Positions 46,265 to 57,690 of a DNA stretch of 64,000 bases are shown here, piece by piece (the stretch's first letter is position 1; every line of letters begins with the position of its first letter). This DNA is from Pseudeuparius sepicola (Eukaryota > Arthropoda > Insecta > Coleoptera > Anthribidae), in NCBI GenBank assembly GCA_963920635.1, contig OY987302.1:34633278-34697277 (forward strand), written 5' to 3'. Both the position numbers and the translations under genes were made by a program. The notes under the pieces were generated by a model that did no database searches, had not been told where the DNA came from, and saw only the letters and a program-made list of their open reading frames with translations.

Positions 46265-48173
46265 TTAGGAACTTGGTTCGATATAACAAATTATTTTAAT
46301 ATCAGTATGTTTGAAAATATATTTGATCATAGGGAGAACTGTGTCCCAATCTAATTTGTCTAATCCACAAGATAACTTGGGTATAGCTATAATTTTATCT
46401 TTTTCATCAGTGCTCTCAAGACAAATTGTTCGTAATTCCTTTAAGCAATTAAATAAATTAGCATAAGTTGGTTTATAATAGAAAAATTCTTTAGTTATTA
46501 AATAATAAATATTTCTTGTCGGAAGTACTGCTATTTCACCAATTGACTTATTTTGATTTTTTAGTTCATCTACGTGTCCAAATTTATTCTTAAATTCTTT
46601 TGCAATCCCTGCATTCATTTCTAAATCTTTAGATACACAGTGAGCTAATGAAATATTTTCAGGGGCATCAAATAAATTGCCCAGTTCAATGGAAACGTTA
46701 TTATTTTCAATAGGGGTTTTTCGATCTAGAGTATAAAAGAATTCTTTAACCGTTAGTTCTTCTTCCCCCAATTCGTGACATTTCTTTAGCATATCAAAAT
46801 TCATTTTTGTAGTTTGGTTAGTAATTGGGTTATGTAGCAAAGCTGAATTCGTATAAATTTCTTTAATTTTATAGGGTCCATTAAATTTGTTAGCTAGTTT
46901 ATTTTTTATTTGGGACTCCTTGACATCAACCTTTTCTCCTACGCGAAATTGTCGCTGCTCCGAAACGTGTGTATCAAATCGCTGTTTTGCCTTTTGCTTG
47001 CGCATATCCGTACGCTTTCTTGCCACTTCATAATAATGCTTTATTTTATTGTTTAAATCGCGAACGTACTTAGAGATTAATTCTTGCTGATTATACAAAA
47101 CTTCTGGAGGTCGAGACGAGGTGTGACCGAATAGCAATTCGTAAGGAGTAAAGCCGTGTGTTTTATTTATAGAATTGTTATAGGCTATACAAGCGTAAGG
47201 AAGCATTTGAAATGGGTGCTCATTTGGATTTTCTGTACTACACGCACGTATCATTTCAGTTAAGGTGGCATGAAATGTTTCTAAGGAGCCATTTGATTGC
47301 GGATGACTAACACTAGAGAAAGTTAATTTTATATTGTATAATTTACAAAGATCTTTCATTAATTGATTATTAAATTCTTTACCTACATCGCAATGGATTC
47401 TTAAAGGAGTTCCAAAATGTTGCAAATAGAGTAAAATAGCGTCTACTACAGATCTCGGTAAATTTTGTCAGTTCGTCTCTTATGGTAAGGATATTATTTT
47501 TCACTGGGATTTCTAGAATGTCAATATTTATTCTTTCGAAAGGAGTTTTAGGAGTTTCGGTAATGACTAAAGGACTGTCCAAGTTTTGTCTACAAATTTT
47601 TGTCTTTTGGCAGATTTCGCACTGCCGAATAAATGTTTCAACGTCTTTAGTTAGTCCTGTCCAATTATATTTTTGTTTGACGCGTCTAATTGTTTCGTTT
47701 ATTCCTCGATGTAAGTTTGTCTTGCCTGAATGAAATTGATCTATTATTATAGGTATTTGGTCTTCGTCTGGTATAGTCACAATGTTCTGACAAATTGTTA
47801 ATTGAAAGTTTTTGTCTGAGAACAAAAAATTAAACATTTCTAAAATTGGAAAATCTGGATTGTTTTCAATGTAATAAGTTTTATTTTCTTCGAATATATC
47901 TTTACTGTAATAAAGAGATCTGAAGAGTACTTGTATTGCGGTTTCAAAATTAAAAGGAACAGGAATTATATAATATTTTGTTTTAGCTACGGTTTGACTG
48001 GAAAGAACATTTGCTTTATTATAGTTAAAATCAGGATTTAGCTCAAGTAAATCATCAATAACTTTTTCGTGAAGGTCTGTTAATTTGTCTTGTTGAAAAA
48101 TTAGTACAATGTCTTTGTGTGTTTTGTCTAAAAGTTGATTATTTGTGTATTGGATTTTAGAATAGTCGATCAT
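46265..48173 (-). pseudogene. Element D integrase with C-terminal macrodomain
   Basis: The first part (48173-47379) holds the zinc-binding region (QFHSGKTNLHRG, CEICQKTK) and the first catalytic Asp (RINIDILEI). A one-base shift near 47440 leads into a 386-codon frame (47425-46265). Its residues 1-60 give the second Asp (RIHCDVGKEF) and, 35 residues later, the Glu (SNGSLETFH). Then comes an SH3-like C-terminal domain (FNGPYKIKEI, residues 181-190). Without any stop, residues 243-382 form a macrodomain, described separately. Typical errantivirus integrases end shortly after the SH3-like domain, so this one is extended by about 140 residues. The env start overlaps its end. Confidence 0.88.
46280..46699 (-). 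other. Macrodomain of TARG1/OARD1 type fused to element D integrase
   Basis: Residues 243-382 of the frame 47425-46265. They read IELGNLFDAPENISLAHC, then NAGIAKEFKNKFG, GEIAVLPTRNIYYLITK, YYKPTYANL, IPKLSCGLDKLDW and TDIKIICYI. This order is that of cellular TARG1/OARD1-type macrodomains, which bind ADP-ribose and remove it from acidic side chains. The catalytic Lys of that family (human Lys84) corresponds to residue 312 (YYLITK, codon 46490-46492). The catalytic Asp (human Asp125) corresponds to residue 356 (CGLD, codon 46358-46360). The usual GD near the N-terminus is GN here. The domain is complete and unbroken in an otherwise decayed element. Fold assignment is strong. Activity is inferred. 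Confidence 0.88.
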
Positions 48174-48179
48174 TGAAGT

Positions 48180-49987
48180 CGTCTTGTATAGATAAAAAAA
48201 TCTGCCAAATTCATTACAGATTATGGCAATTTCGTCAGTCTCATTATTGTCAATAGGCGGGTCAATGTCTTGAGGATTATCATGGGAAGTAGATGGTTCG
48301 TCTAGGGAAGTATGAAAGGAAACAGCTTCTTTTATATGATTGATTTTGATTCGAGATAAAGCGTCGGCATTTCGATTAATTTTTCCAGGTTTATAAATTA
48401 TTTGATAATTATATTCTTCTAATTTAAGTCGCCAACGTGCTAAACGACTACCGGGATCTTTTATTGAGAAAAGCTAGGTTAAAGGTCTATGATCTGTAAC
48501 CAATAAGAATTTTCGTCCGAAAAGATAAGGTCTATAGTTTTTCACGGCAGCAATTATTGCCAAAAGTTCTTTCTCTATAACGCTATATTTCATTTCTGCT
48601 GGACTTAAGGTTCTTGAAAAGTATGCTATGGGAAGATCATTTCCAACAGGTCCTTGCGAAAGTACCGCGCCTACAGCAAAAGCGCTTGCATCTCTGTAGT
48701 TAAAACAAATTCTTTTTCAAAATTAGGATATATTAGAATTGGTGAAGTTATTAATGCATTTTTAAGTTGTTCGAAAGATTCACGACAATCTTTATCAAAA
48801 ATAAATGGTACGTCTTTTCTTAAAAGTCGAGTTAAAGGCTTTGTCATTTTTGCGAAATTTGGAATAAACTTCCTGTAGTAACCAGTAAGACCCAAAAATT
48901 GTTTAATTTGTTTAGTATTGGCAGGTTGAGGAAAATCGATAACAGCTTGTACCTTTTGTGGATTTGGTTTAACCCCTTCAGGTGTAATAACATGTCCTAA
49001 ATAAATTACTTCTTTTCGTAAGAATTCACACTTATCTGGCTGTATTTTTAGATTTGAATTTCTTAATCTTTGAAAAACTTCACTAATACGAGAGATATGC
49101 TCATTAATTGTGGAAGAATAAATAATAATGTCGTCCATGTAAACTAAGCACTTTTCGTTTTGTATCCCCATTAGTATATTATCCATAACCCTCTGAAAAG
49201 TTGAGGGCGCATTACGAAGGCCAAAGGGCATACGTAAATATTCAAAATGACCATTTTCAACGGAAAAAGCAGTTTTCGAAATGTCTTCTGGATTCATTTC
49301 AATTTGTTGAAAACCAGAAGCCAAATCTAAAGTAGTAAAATTATGGCAATTACCCAACTGATCTAATATATCTGAAATATTAGGCAGTGGATACCTGTCA
49401 TTAACTGTTAATTCATTTAATTTCCGATAATCAATTACGATTCTCCATTTTTGTTTGCCTGAAGCGTCTAATTTTTTTGGAACGACCCATACTGGGGACG
49501 ACCATGGTGAAACAGAAGGTCTAATTATTCCTTGAGAAAGCATTTTATTAATTTGCGTTTTTACTTCTTCCTTGTGAACTTGTGGATATCGATAAGATTT
49601 AGTAAAAATTGGCTTGGCATCGCCTGTATCAATAGTATGTTTTATTTCGTTAGTAAAACTTAGGAAATCTCCGTCAAAGTAGAATATATCTTCAAAATTC
49701 AAACATAAATTAGTAATTAGTTCTTTTTCTTCTTCATTTAAATGTTCTAGCCTTAATGATTCTTTTATTTCTTCTACTCTGCTTTTTGTTTTATTAAAAT
49801 TACAAATAATATTAGTACTAGCGTTCGTTTCTTCAATGTAAAACTCAAATTCAAATTCTTCGAAACAAATATCCTTTGTTATGGCATTAGCGTTTAATAT
49901 TGTGGTATAAAAATTACCGTCTTCGTTTATTTTTACAATAGCGTTTGGCACATATACTTTTTCTACTCGTTGTGCGCATAAAATCAT
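48180..49987 (-). pseudogene. pol: Element D reverse transcriptase / RNase H
   Basis: An open frame of 438 codons (49987-48671). RT blocks: fingers SYRYPQVHKEEV, GIIRPSVSPWSSPVWVVPK, KWRIVIDYRKLNEL, palm TTLDLASGFQQIEM, MPFGLRNAPSTFQ, catalytic LVYMDDIIIYS, and the thumb YLGHVITPEGV, FLGLTGYYRKFIPNF. The RNase H start (PNFEKEFVLTTEMQ) is followed by a frame break near 48685. The rest of RNase H is readable in pieces to about 48180 (minus-strand blocks such as VTDHRPLT and RWRLKLEEY). YMDD is intact. Confidence 0.92.
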
Positions 49988-50289
49988 TTCTTTATTCGTA
50001 TACTTATTCGTATGAAATTTGCATATTTTTTCGCAACGCGGTTCTATCGTAACTTTATTTATATTATAACTCGTATTTTCGCTTTCAAAATTATTTATAC
50101 TTTCCGTATTATCATTATTATTATTATTATTATTTCGTTCATAAGCGTTTATATGAAGGCTATCGTACCTTTCGTCAACATTAACTTGTCTTTTATAAAC
50201 AACTCGATTATTATTATCATTATTATTCGAAAGCTCATTGAATTCATCTCCGTCTTTTAGTAGTTCCTGTACTTTATAGTACGTAATTA

Positions 50290-50560
50290 ATTGCTTATTT
50301 CTAAAAAGTCAGCGCCTAAAATTCTGTCGAATCCTACATCTAGATCACAAATATAAACTTTATGGGGAGAAAGAGGACCCGTAAAAGAAACAAATACCGC
50401 TTCAGTAATAGGAATTGATTGGCCAGAAATACCTTTAATTTGAAAATTTTCTGGACATCGATTTAAAAATTGCTGAACCGTGTCTGGTTTGAAAATTAAA
50501 TACCAGCTCCTGTGTCAATTAAAATTTTGTACTTATCGGTATTATCTTTAATATAATATA
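50290..50560 (-). pseudogene. Element D aspartic protease region
   Basis: On the minus strand DKYKILIDTGAG places an Asp-Thr-Gly-Ala active site at about 50500-50510, between gag and RT. The downstream strands are broken by stops and frame changes. An ADFLEI-type element resembling the usual G/A-D-FL segment is recognisable near 50300 in another frame. Confidence 0.72.
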
Positions 50561-50761
50561 AGTTACTATTGTCAACGGTATTTATGCAAACGTTTGGTCC
50601 GTATTGGTCATACCAAGATTCTTGAAGTTCGGAATAGGATTCTGGTCCGAGGCTGTTAATTGAAAATTTTCGCTTTGGCCCAGATAATGTTGTTGGGGAG
50701 TTCTATTTTGGTTATTTGGATTTGAATTTGGGAATCTAGGAGTAAAATTTTGATTAGAAGG

Positions 50762-51779
50762 CTAGAAACCTGAATTATTATTAAAAGTTCTGGGGAAGTT
50801 ATTTCTTGGAGCATTATTAGAAAAATTTCTAGGAGGTTGATTTCTTGGTTGGAAGTTTTGAGGGTGGTTCCTAGGTTGGAAAGAAGGAGTTTGAAAATTA
50901 TTTTGCTGAGGAAAAGATGGTCTTTGATGGAACCTATTTTGGGAGAAATTATTTCTTTGGGATTTATTTTGGAAATTGTTAGAGAAGCTAGAAGGATTTG
51001 GACCATTTCTGTAATAATTATTTTGATTTTTTGTTCGACATTCATTGATAGTATGTCCATTTCTTTTGCAATACTTACAAAATTTTGGAAAACTATTATT
51101 AGTTCTCTTAACATTATTATTGAAGACTGGTACACGATTTTGCCTCTGAAATTTTTGATTTTCAAAATAAGAAAGTTGCAATTCTCTCTTAATTAAAGCT
51201 ATAGCATCCATCATGTTTGGTGGATTGCTAGCACGAATTAGTTGCCCTATTCTTGGTTCTAGACCTGTCAAAACTGTATTTAGACACATGCTATCGATTA
51301 ATGTAGCTTGCGACTCTTTTTGTTCCCTAGTGAGAAGGCTTTGTTTTCCTATTGCGGCATACATTTTTTGAGCAGTGAGTTTGAACTCTGCCTACAAAAG
51401 TCAAAGCATTTTCATTTTGGGATTGACACATTCTTTGTAAATCTTGAATTAATGAAGTTAGATCGCGAGGATCTCCGAAATGAACGTTAAGTAATTGTTT
51501 GATTTCGCGTCAGGTACTCAAATCTCTTGAATTGATAAGTTGGGCTGCACGTCCCTTTAATTGATTTTTTATTTTGATAACTAGTAAAATAGCTTAATCG
51601 CCAACAGTCATTTGCATGGCCCTATCACATGCAATGATAAAAGTATTTAAATTGATTTGATCCCCATCGTATTCAGGGATGATAGAAAATATTTCGCTTA
51701 ATTTAAATGGTACTTCGTCGTTATTTGAAGCGTTTGCTTCATTGTTTACATTAGAGTTTATAGCCTCGTTATTCGGCAT
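50762..51779 (-). pseudogene. gag: Element D gag
   Basis: The start at 51779 (MPNNEAINSNVNNEAN) opens the N-terminal part with FSIIPEYDGDQINLNTFI, the gag capsid start. It is stopped at 51594 by a TAA. After further breaks the capsid C-terminus and nucleocapsid lie at 51364-50762. That segment includes LTGLEPRIGQLIRASNP, a single zinc knuckle CKYCKRNGHTINEC and a long Asn/Gln/Pro/Phe-rich tail. Order and motifs match insect Ty3/gypsy gag. Confidence 0.85.
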
Positions 51780-52084
51780 GTTGAAATGAAAAGGTAATAT
51801 CGTTTATAACGTAGAAAGTTCAATAATATCAATGTAGAAAGTTCAAAAATTCACAAATAAAATTCACTCAAGTTTTTCACTTACAATATAAGTAACTTCA
51901 TGCTCGCTGGATGTCGTTGACGCTGCTGTTGTTGCTGGATGCTGGCCTCAGGAGACTGTCCTTCTTAGTGCCTCCGGATCTCCCTGTCGAAGACCCTTTT
52001 CAGCTGGCTCCAATCGTAGTGGTGTGGTGACTCCCGAGGAGACTGTCCTTCTAAGTGCCTCCGGATCTCCCTCGTTGAAGACCC

Positions 52085-52113
52085 TTTTATCGAGGATCCC
52101 ACTTCTGACACCA
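52085..52113 (-). promoter_or_regulatory. Element D primer-binding site
   Basis: On the minus strand TGGTGTCAGAAGTGGGATCC follows the 5' LTR after three bases. A similar motif occurs in gypsy-B (25844). Confidence 0.7.
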
Positions 52114-52116
52114 AAT

Positions 52117-52473
52117 TGTTACGGGCGACGTGAAGACGAAGATTTTTGAGTAACGCGAGTTACAGAGTTTCGGCTTAGACTACAAACAAGACTAGAATTA
52201 ACACTCTTACTTTACTAGGTCCTATTTATACAGATCTGTTATGCTGAGGTGTTGTGGTTCTCATGGGAAAAGAATATAATAAACAAAGGGAAGATCAAAT
52301 TCTGCAATTCATGCAGTAAGCAAGTTTTAACAATACTCAATACAATGGAAAATGATATCTTTGTAGTAAGCATCTTGAACAATAGAGAATGAGAACATAA
52401 TATCCAACAGTAAACAGAATCAAGGGTAAACACAAGGTTATGATCAAGGTGATGCTTGAGGTCGGATATAACA
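52117..52473 (-). repeat. Element D 5' LTR
   Basis: Plus-strand TGTTACGGGCGACG to GGATATAACA. It matches the LTR at 39423-39835 but with a deletion of about 44 bp around 52340. Confidence 0.93.
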
Positions 52474-53458
52474 TATATCTTGATGATTTTCTTGAGGGAC
52501 CAGCTCATGTGTGGTATTATAAATACATAAAAAACAATGATAATCGTGATAAAAAATGGGACTGTATTAAAGAGGATTTTATTAAAGAATTTAGTGGGGA
52601 AAACCCAAATCGGAAATTAAAATTTAGGTTAAACACACGTAAACAAGGGGATAATGAAGATATAAAAAAATATTACTACGATTTGGTGGCCTTATCTTTC
52701 GAGGTCGATCCCAATATGTCTTTCGAAACATTCCGTGACCATTTCGAAAACGGCCTGCACTCATCTTATCATGAAACTTACTATATGTTGAGTAACTCTG
52801 ACTTGAATGAGTCGACACTCAAAAGTCTCGTTTTAAAATTAAGTGAAATTAGGGAAAGAGCGCTAGTTTCGCGTATGGTGTCACAAACGTCACTATTAAC
52901 TATAGGGGATAATCAACAACATCAAAGAACTAGAGGATCATACATCGCAAGAGGGACGAATGAAAGTTACCCTAGGAGAGGAAGAGGCTCGTTCCAACCC
53001 CAACGAAGAAATGGATACCATAACCCACAACAAAGAGGTCGAGGAAATTTCTATGGCCATAGCAACAGGGGGACCTACAGGTCAGACAACTACACACCTC
53101 ATAGATATTGTAGAGGACACGGCGGAAATAGAAACTTTGGCAGAGATAGGTCTAGATACAGAAGCCAAAGTGGAGACAGGCCAGAATATAGAAGCCAAAG
53201 TAGGGACAGTTCGAGATACCCGAATCACAGCAGGGATAGTAGATCGAATTCTATGGAGAGAAGCTTTCCAGACACCAGATGCACAGACGGAAGAGCACGA
53301 TACAACGATTGCAACAGATGTGGACATTACTACTGCGACAACATCCCCTCGCGTCCCAGACAGGTATCTTTTTCTGAGACCTCCCCAAACGAGAGCGGGC
53401 GGTCCAACTGAAACACCCCGATGGGGTCGTTCTTCAAACAGGGGTTAATAAAAATAGT

Positions 53459-53815
53459 TGTCATTACAATATTCTTACAGTTGTCGATGATATCAATGAA
53501 TTTTCCGATTTGGAGATTATTATAGATACGGGGTCAAGCCAAAACATTGTCGAAGAGAAATTAGCTAAATTTAGATTCGGAATACCTATTATTCACGGCG
53601 GGAGGAACAAAAATAATTCCGTTAGGTACTTCCAGAATTTTTATCAGTTTTAATGGATTTTCAACTTGTATTTCAGCCCTCGTAGTAGACACCCTCCCAA
53701 AACCTTTAATTTTAGGTACCCAATTTCTTAAAGCCAATTCAGCCATAATAAATTTTATAAAATCCACAGTTCAAATAACTTCTAGGGAAGTTACGACAAT
53801 ATTAAATTTCAACCC
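53459..53815 (+). pseudogene. Element C protease domain, first copy
   Basis: EIIIDTGSSQNIVEEKLAKF has the Asp-Thr-Gly-Ser active site at 53525-53536. After a frame change the flap and C-terminal half follow (IIPLGTSRIFISFNGF, then LPKPLILGTQFLKANSAI). It ends with a strand STVQITSREVTTIL that has a counterpart in the second copy. It sits between the gag tail and the second protease-like domain. Confidence 0.8.
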
Positions 53816-53879
53816 CAGTTTTAATATAGATTACACGGTTCTAACAGTACTTCTACAAACGGGTATAAACCAACAAAAA

Positions 53880-54235
53880 TTTGCACACAAAATTCTTATA
53901 GTTAAAGGAAATATTAATAATTTTGCAAACCTTGATGTTGTGTTAGATACAGGGTCAATTTGTCTCGCATATAGAGAAATTAGACGTATAACATGCATTA
54001 CTCACAATGGGAGGAAATAAAATTCTACCAATAGGAATTTCAAAAATTTGTGTTTCACTAGACGGATTTTTGACATATGTAAACGTTTTCGTGGTTGAAA
54101 AACTTCCGAAACCTTTAATTTTAGGGATACAATTTTTAAAATCAAATTTGGCAATTATAAATTTCATTGATAATACTGTTCAATTGACATCATATGATAA
54201 CACAACTATTTTAAAATTTAATAATGAAGAAAGTA
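53880..54235 (+). pseudogene. Element C protease domain, second copy
   Basis: LDVVLDTGSICLAYREI puts a second DTGS at 53946-53957, 421 bp after the first. A frame change at about 54000 leads into ILPIGISKICVSLDGF, LPKPLILGIQFLKSNLAI and TVQLTSYDNTTIL, which parallels the first copy block by block. It is then continuous with the RT linker. The arrangement is a tandem domain duplication with considerable divergence. Confidence 0.8.
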
Positions 54236-56160
54236 GACCGAAGTTAACTAAGGAAAGTTCACAAACTGCAGAGAAGAATTTGCATTTGACATTAATGACG
54301 TGTAATGATCGAGAAGTATGTTTTAAAGTTGTAGCTGCGGAAGACTACATCATAAAAACTAATATTAAGATTAAAATTAAAGTTTTAATAAAGAGGGAAA
54401 TGAGACATGAAACTCTTGAAAAATATGAATTTTTAGAAAATGAAAACAATTTGAGGCCTAGAGAAATACTGTGCCTTACAGCTCCCCAAAAGACGGGAAA
54501 CAATAATTATATTATGGAAATAACGACAAGAAGTCATTATCCAGTTAAAATATACAAGGAAACAACCATAGGACATTTCGCGAAACGAAGAGGGTACAAC
54601 CTTATCGAAGCCCCAATTCTAGTATTAGAAAACACTGAGGAATTGGACAGAGACAGAGTCACACTTGAAGACCCTAAATTGAACCACATAAAAGATGAAG
54701 CCGTTAAAGAGGAACTACTAGAAATTTTAGAAGAATATAATGACGTGTTCTCAAAAACTCCAAAATACATGGGTACCACAGATATAGTGGAACCTTCTAT
54801 AGACGTAGGAGATGCAAAACCGATCAGAATGAAACCCTACAAAGTATCGCAAAAAGAAAGGGAAATTATTGACCAGCAAATAAAAGAGATGCTAAAATAT
54901 GAGATAATTAGACCGAGTCACTCCCCATGGGCTAGTCCAGTAGTTTTAGTAAAAAAAAGAGTGGCGAAACTCGCTTCTGCGTGGATTATAGAAAACTTAA
55001 CAGTGTCACCAAAAAATCGGTATATCCACTACCGAATATCGACGATATCATGACTTATCTAGGAAACGCTAAATACTTTTCTTCCCTAGATATGTTTTCA
55101 GGATTTTGGCAAGTGAAAATAGAGGAGAAATCAAAACCGTTAACAAGTTTTATTTGTCAAGGACATGGTACACATGAATTCGACAAATTATGCTTTGGAC
55201 TGTGTAACGCACCTTCTACGTTCCAAGAACTGGCAGATGCAGTTTTTAGAGATTTAAAATGGAAAGAATTACTTTGTTATTTAGATGATATCATTATTTT
55301 TTCGGAAACAATCGAAGAACACATGGAAAAATTGAGGAAAGTGTTTAGGCGACTAAGAGAAGCGGGTCTAACGCTAAAACCAAACAAATGCGAATATATC
55401 AAGGAAAAAATAAAATTGCTAGGACACGTCATAACAGGGAAAGGCATTTACCCCGACGAGGATAAGCTATGTGCAATAAAAAAACTTCCCAAGGCCAAAA
55501 AATGTAAAAGCAGTACAAAGTTTTTTGGGTTTGTACAACTACTACAGAAAGTTCATAGACAATTTTTCGAAAATTGCTAGACCATTACACGATGTTGCCA
55601 AAAAGGATGGATTTGTATGGCAATCAGAACAGGAGGAAGCTTTTATCAGCCTTAGGGAAAAACTTACAAATGCACCAGTACTTACTCACTACAATCCGAA
55701 GAAAGGATGCGAGCTAAGGATAGACGCTTCTAGCTGTGATGCTGCAAGAAGGAGAAGATTCCAAGCTACACCCCATATCCTACATCAGTCGAAGTTTGTC
55801 AAAAGCGGAAAAGAATTACACTATAACAGGACATAATTTGGGCGCTCACGTACCTTCGACACCTTATCTATGGAAAGCCTGTAAAAATAGTCAGCAATCA
55901 CCATGGGCTTTGTTGGTTAAAGTCTCTCAAGGACCCGACAGGCCGACTAGCTAGATGGTCCATAAAACTTTCAGAATTCGAGTACACGGTGGTACGTAAG
56001 AGCGGATTCCAACATCTGGACGCCGACTGCATCAGCAGATATCCCGTCATGGAACCACGAAACACCGAAGATTTAGATGACATACCTACATTCATCGTGG
56101 ATACCAAAGACATAGCAAGATTACAGGCAGAAGATAGTAATCTAGCAGAATTAATAGCAA
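54236..56160 (+). pseudogene. Element C reverse transcriptase / RNase H
   Basis: RT blocks: YKVSQKEREIIDQQI, EIIRPSHSPWASPVVLVKK, then (frame change near 54960) VDYRKLNSVTKKSVYPLP, SSLDMFSGFWQVKI, LCFGLCNAPSTFQ, catalytic LLCYLDDIIIFS, and LLGHVITGKGI. A break near 55500 precedes GLYNYYRKFIDNFSK. RNase H has CELRIDASSCD and ISYISRSLSKAEKNYT, and later a DADCISRYP-type block near 56025, again with frame changes. YLDD is intact. Confidence 0.88.
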
Positions 56161-57368
56161 GCATTTAAAATGCTTCTATAGGAAGCATCGCAACAAGAAA
56201 AAGAGCAAAGAATTTTCGCCTCATTAACGGCATTTTATATAAAATCAATACAAATGATAATGGAAGAGAAAATCTACTAGTAATACCGGAAAAACTTATT
56301 GGCGAAATCATATATTCAAACCATTCAGAGCCACTAATCGGACATCTAGGAACTTCCAAAACGCTATCAAAAATAAAACAAAGATTCTACTGGCATCAAC
56401 AACAAAAAGATATAGAAAAATTCATTAGGGGCTGTCCTGATTGTCAAGCTAGGAAAGGACAGCAAAATAAAAAACCCATTGGTCTTCTTCATCCAATACC
56501 AGTTGGGACACCATTTGTCAAAGTCGACATAGACCTCCTTGGACCTTTCAGGAGAAGCAAAAGTGGCAAAACCTTTATAGTCGTCGCAACAGACTATGCA
56601 ACAAGATGGGCAGAGACGGAAGCTCTACCAAATGGAAAAGCTGGACCAGTAGCCAAATTTATCTTAGAGAAGATCATAACCCGTCATGGCGCACCAAGAC
56701 ATATTTTATCGGACAGAGGAGAAGTTTTCCAATCGGAAGTAGTAAAAGAACTCTTAAAAATCATGGGAACAACCAGCCAATTCACCACATCTTACCACCC
56801 TTCGACTAATGGACTGACAGAAAGACTTAACAAAACTATAGCAGATATGTTATCTATGTACACCAATACCAACCAATCCGACTGGGATCAATACCTACCA
56901 CATGTAACGTTTGCCTATAACTCATCTCCTCAGGATACCACCAAATTTTCACCGTTTATGCTAGTATATGGACGAGAGCCCATCCTGCCGACAGAGGCAA
57001 ATCTTGTTGACTCCCCACCATGTTATGACAGTCACGATATTAGACAAGTCGCGCTTGCGGCAAGAAACTTAGCCATAGAAAATATCAAAAGAAGACAAAA
57101 TATCGACAAGCTTCGATACGACAAAAAACACCGCCACGTAGAATACAAAGAGGGAGACCAAGTAAAAGTCTTTACACCGGTCAGAAAAATAGGAAAAAGT
57201 GAGAAGCTCCTGCTCAGATGGTTTGGGCCCTATTATGTAACTCGTAAAATATCCGATGTAGACTATGAAATTCAAAAAGGCATTTCAAAAAATTCAAAGG
57301 AGGTTGTCCACGTGAGTCGTATTCTCCCATATTACGATCCATGGACACCACATGCCGTTCCTGGGTAA
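56161..57368 (+). pseudogene. Element C integrase
   Basis: The HHCC zinc region (NHSEPLIGHLGTSKTL, CPDCQARKG) and the first catalytic Asp (VDIDLLGPF) lie in one frame to about 56700. The second Asp (LSDRGEVFQ) lies just before the longest open frame (56763-57368), which carries the Glu 35 residues later (STNGLTERLN). The C-terminal SH3-like region reads LLRWFGPYYVTRK and ends VHVSRILPYYDP. The env region follows after about 320 bp. Confidence 0.87.
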
Positions 57369-57690
57369 TAAAACAAATATATCAAATTTTATCCCACCCA
57401 CCTTGATTTAGAATAATGTACACATTATTGTACTTGGAAACTTTAGGTATAAATTTAGACTACTTTTATTACTAGGTATTTTAGGCTAAAGAGCTTATTT
57501 TATTTTATACAGATAGATTTTATCGGGAAAAATAGGCATATAGGTAAATAGAATATTAATAATATTGATATTTGGGCATACGTGTGCGACAAAACAACAA
57601 CAATATATTAAAAAAAAAGTATTATAACAAAGTGAATAAAATATCACTTCTACCTAAGAATTTATTATAGATAAAATTTTAAAAAAAGTA

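Larger units (their letters stand above)
39916..46289 (-). pseudogene. env: Element D env: baculovirus-F-like fusion glycoprotein, split by a LINE
   Basis: The start at 46289 overlaps the end of pol by about 25 bp, as in errantiviruses where env is reached by splicing. The N-terminal part has a signal-like stretch (FSLFATAMAQYTL). A furin-type site RRYKR is directly followed by a fusion-peptide-like GLINGLGSVWKFITG, the hallmark of F-like envelope proteins. The frame shifts at 45771 and continues to about 45263, where the LINE enters. Downstream of it, 40786-40189 resumes the ectodomain with conserved Cys (FECCKETP). A membrane helix (ISITLIILLIIVYFYF) and a basic cytoplasmic tail follow, ending at 39916. 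Several breaks make it non-functional. Confidence 0.87.
39423..52473 (-). mobile_element. Element D: errantivirus-like LTR element (gag-pol-macrodomain-env)
   Basis: Lies on the minus strand inside the gag of element C. The LTRs are 39423-39835 (3') and 52117-52473 (5'), on the plus strand TGTTACGGGCG...GATATAACA. The flanks are TATA on both sides (39419-39422 and 52474-52477), and the host gag frame resumes exactly. Without the LINE insertion (40787-45261) it is about 8.57 kb, the usual size for insect errantiviruses (Metaviridae). The pol carries a macrodomain after integrase. Several frameshifts make it an old, defective copy. Confidence 0.94.
38809..53448 (+). pseudogene. Element C gag, split by element D
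   Basis: The 5' part is 38809-39422 (MSDKKDNKIITRSEAKK; a Ser/Thr/Pro-rich region; capsid start PPPKFDPSIDSPTTFIRNYE). Element D then interrupts, and the same frame resumes at about 52474 and runs to 53411. The resumed part reads EGPAHVWYYKYIKNN, then WDCIKEDFIKEFSG, the gag W-x-F pattern. The C-terminus is an Arg/Gly/Ser-rich RNA-binding tail (RGRGSF, RDRSRYRSQSGD) ending in a short Cys/His cluster CNRCGHYYC. Apart from the insertion the frame is nearly undamaged. Confidence 0.87.

Noticed and set aside
46699..47425. Reading the integrase C-terminal extension as a chromodomain
   Set aside because: There is no chromodomain aromatic cage pattern. The downstream 140 residues instead follow the TARG1/OARD1 macrodomain blocks, including Lys and Asp.
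50012..50260. Plus-strand open frame rich in Ile/Phe
   Set aside because: It comes from low-complexity ATT/TTA sequence opposite the minus-strand pol of element D, with no motif.
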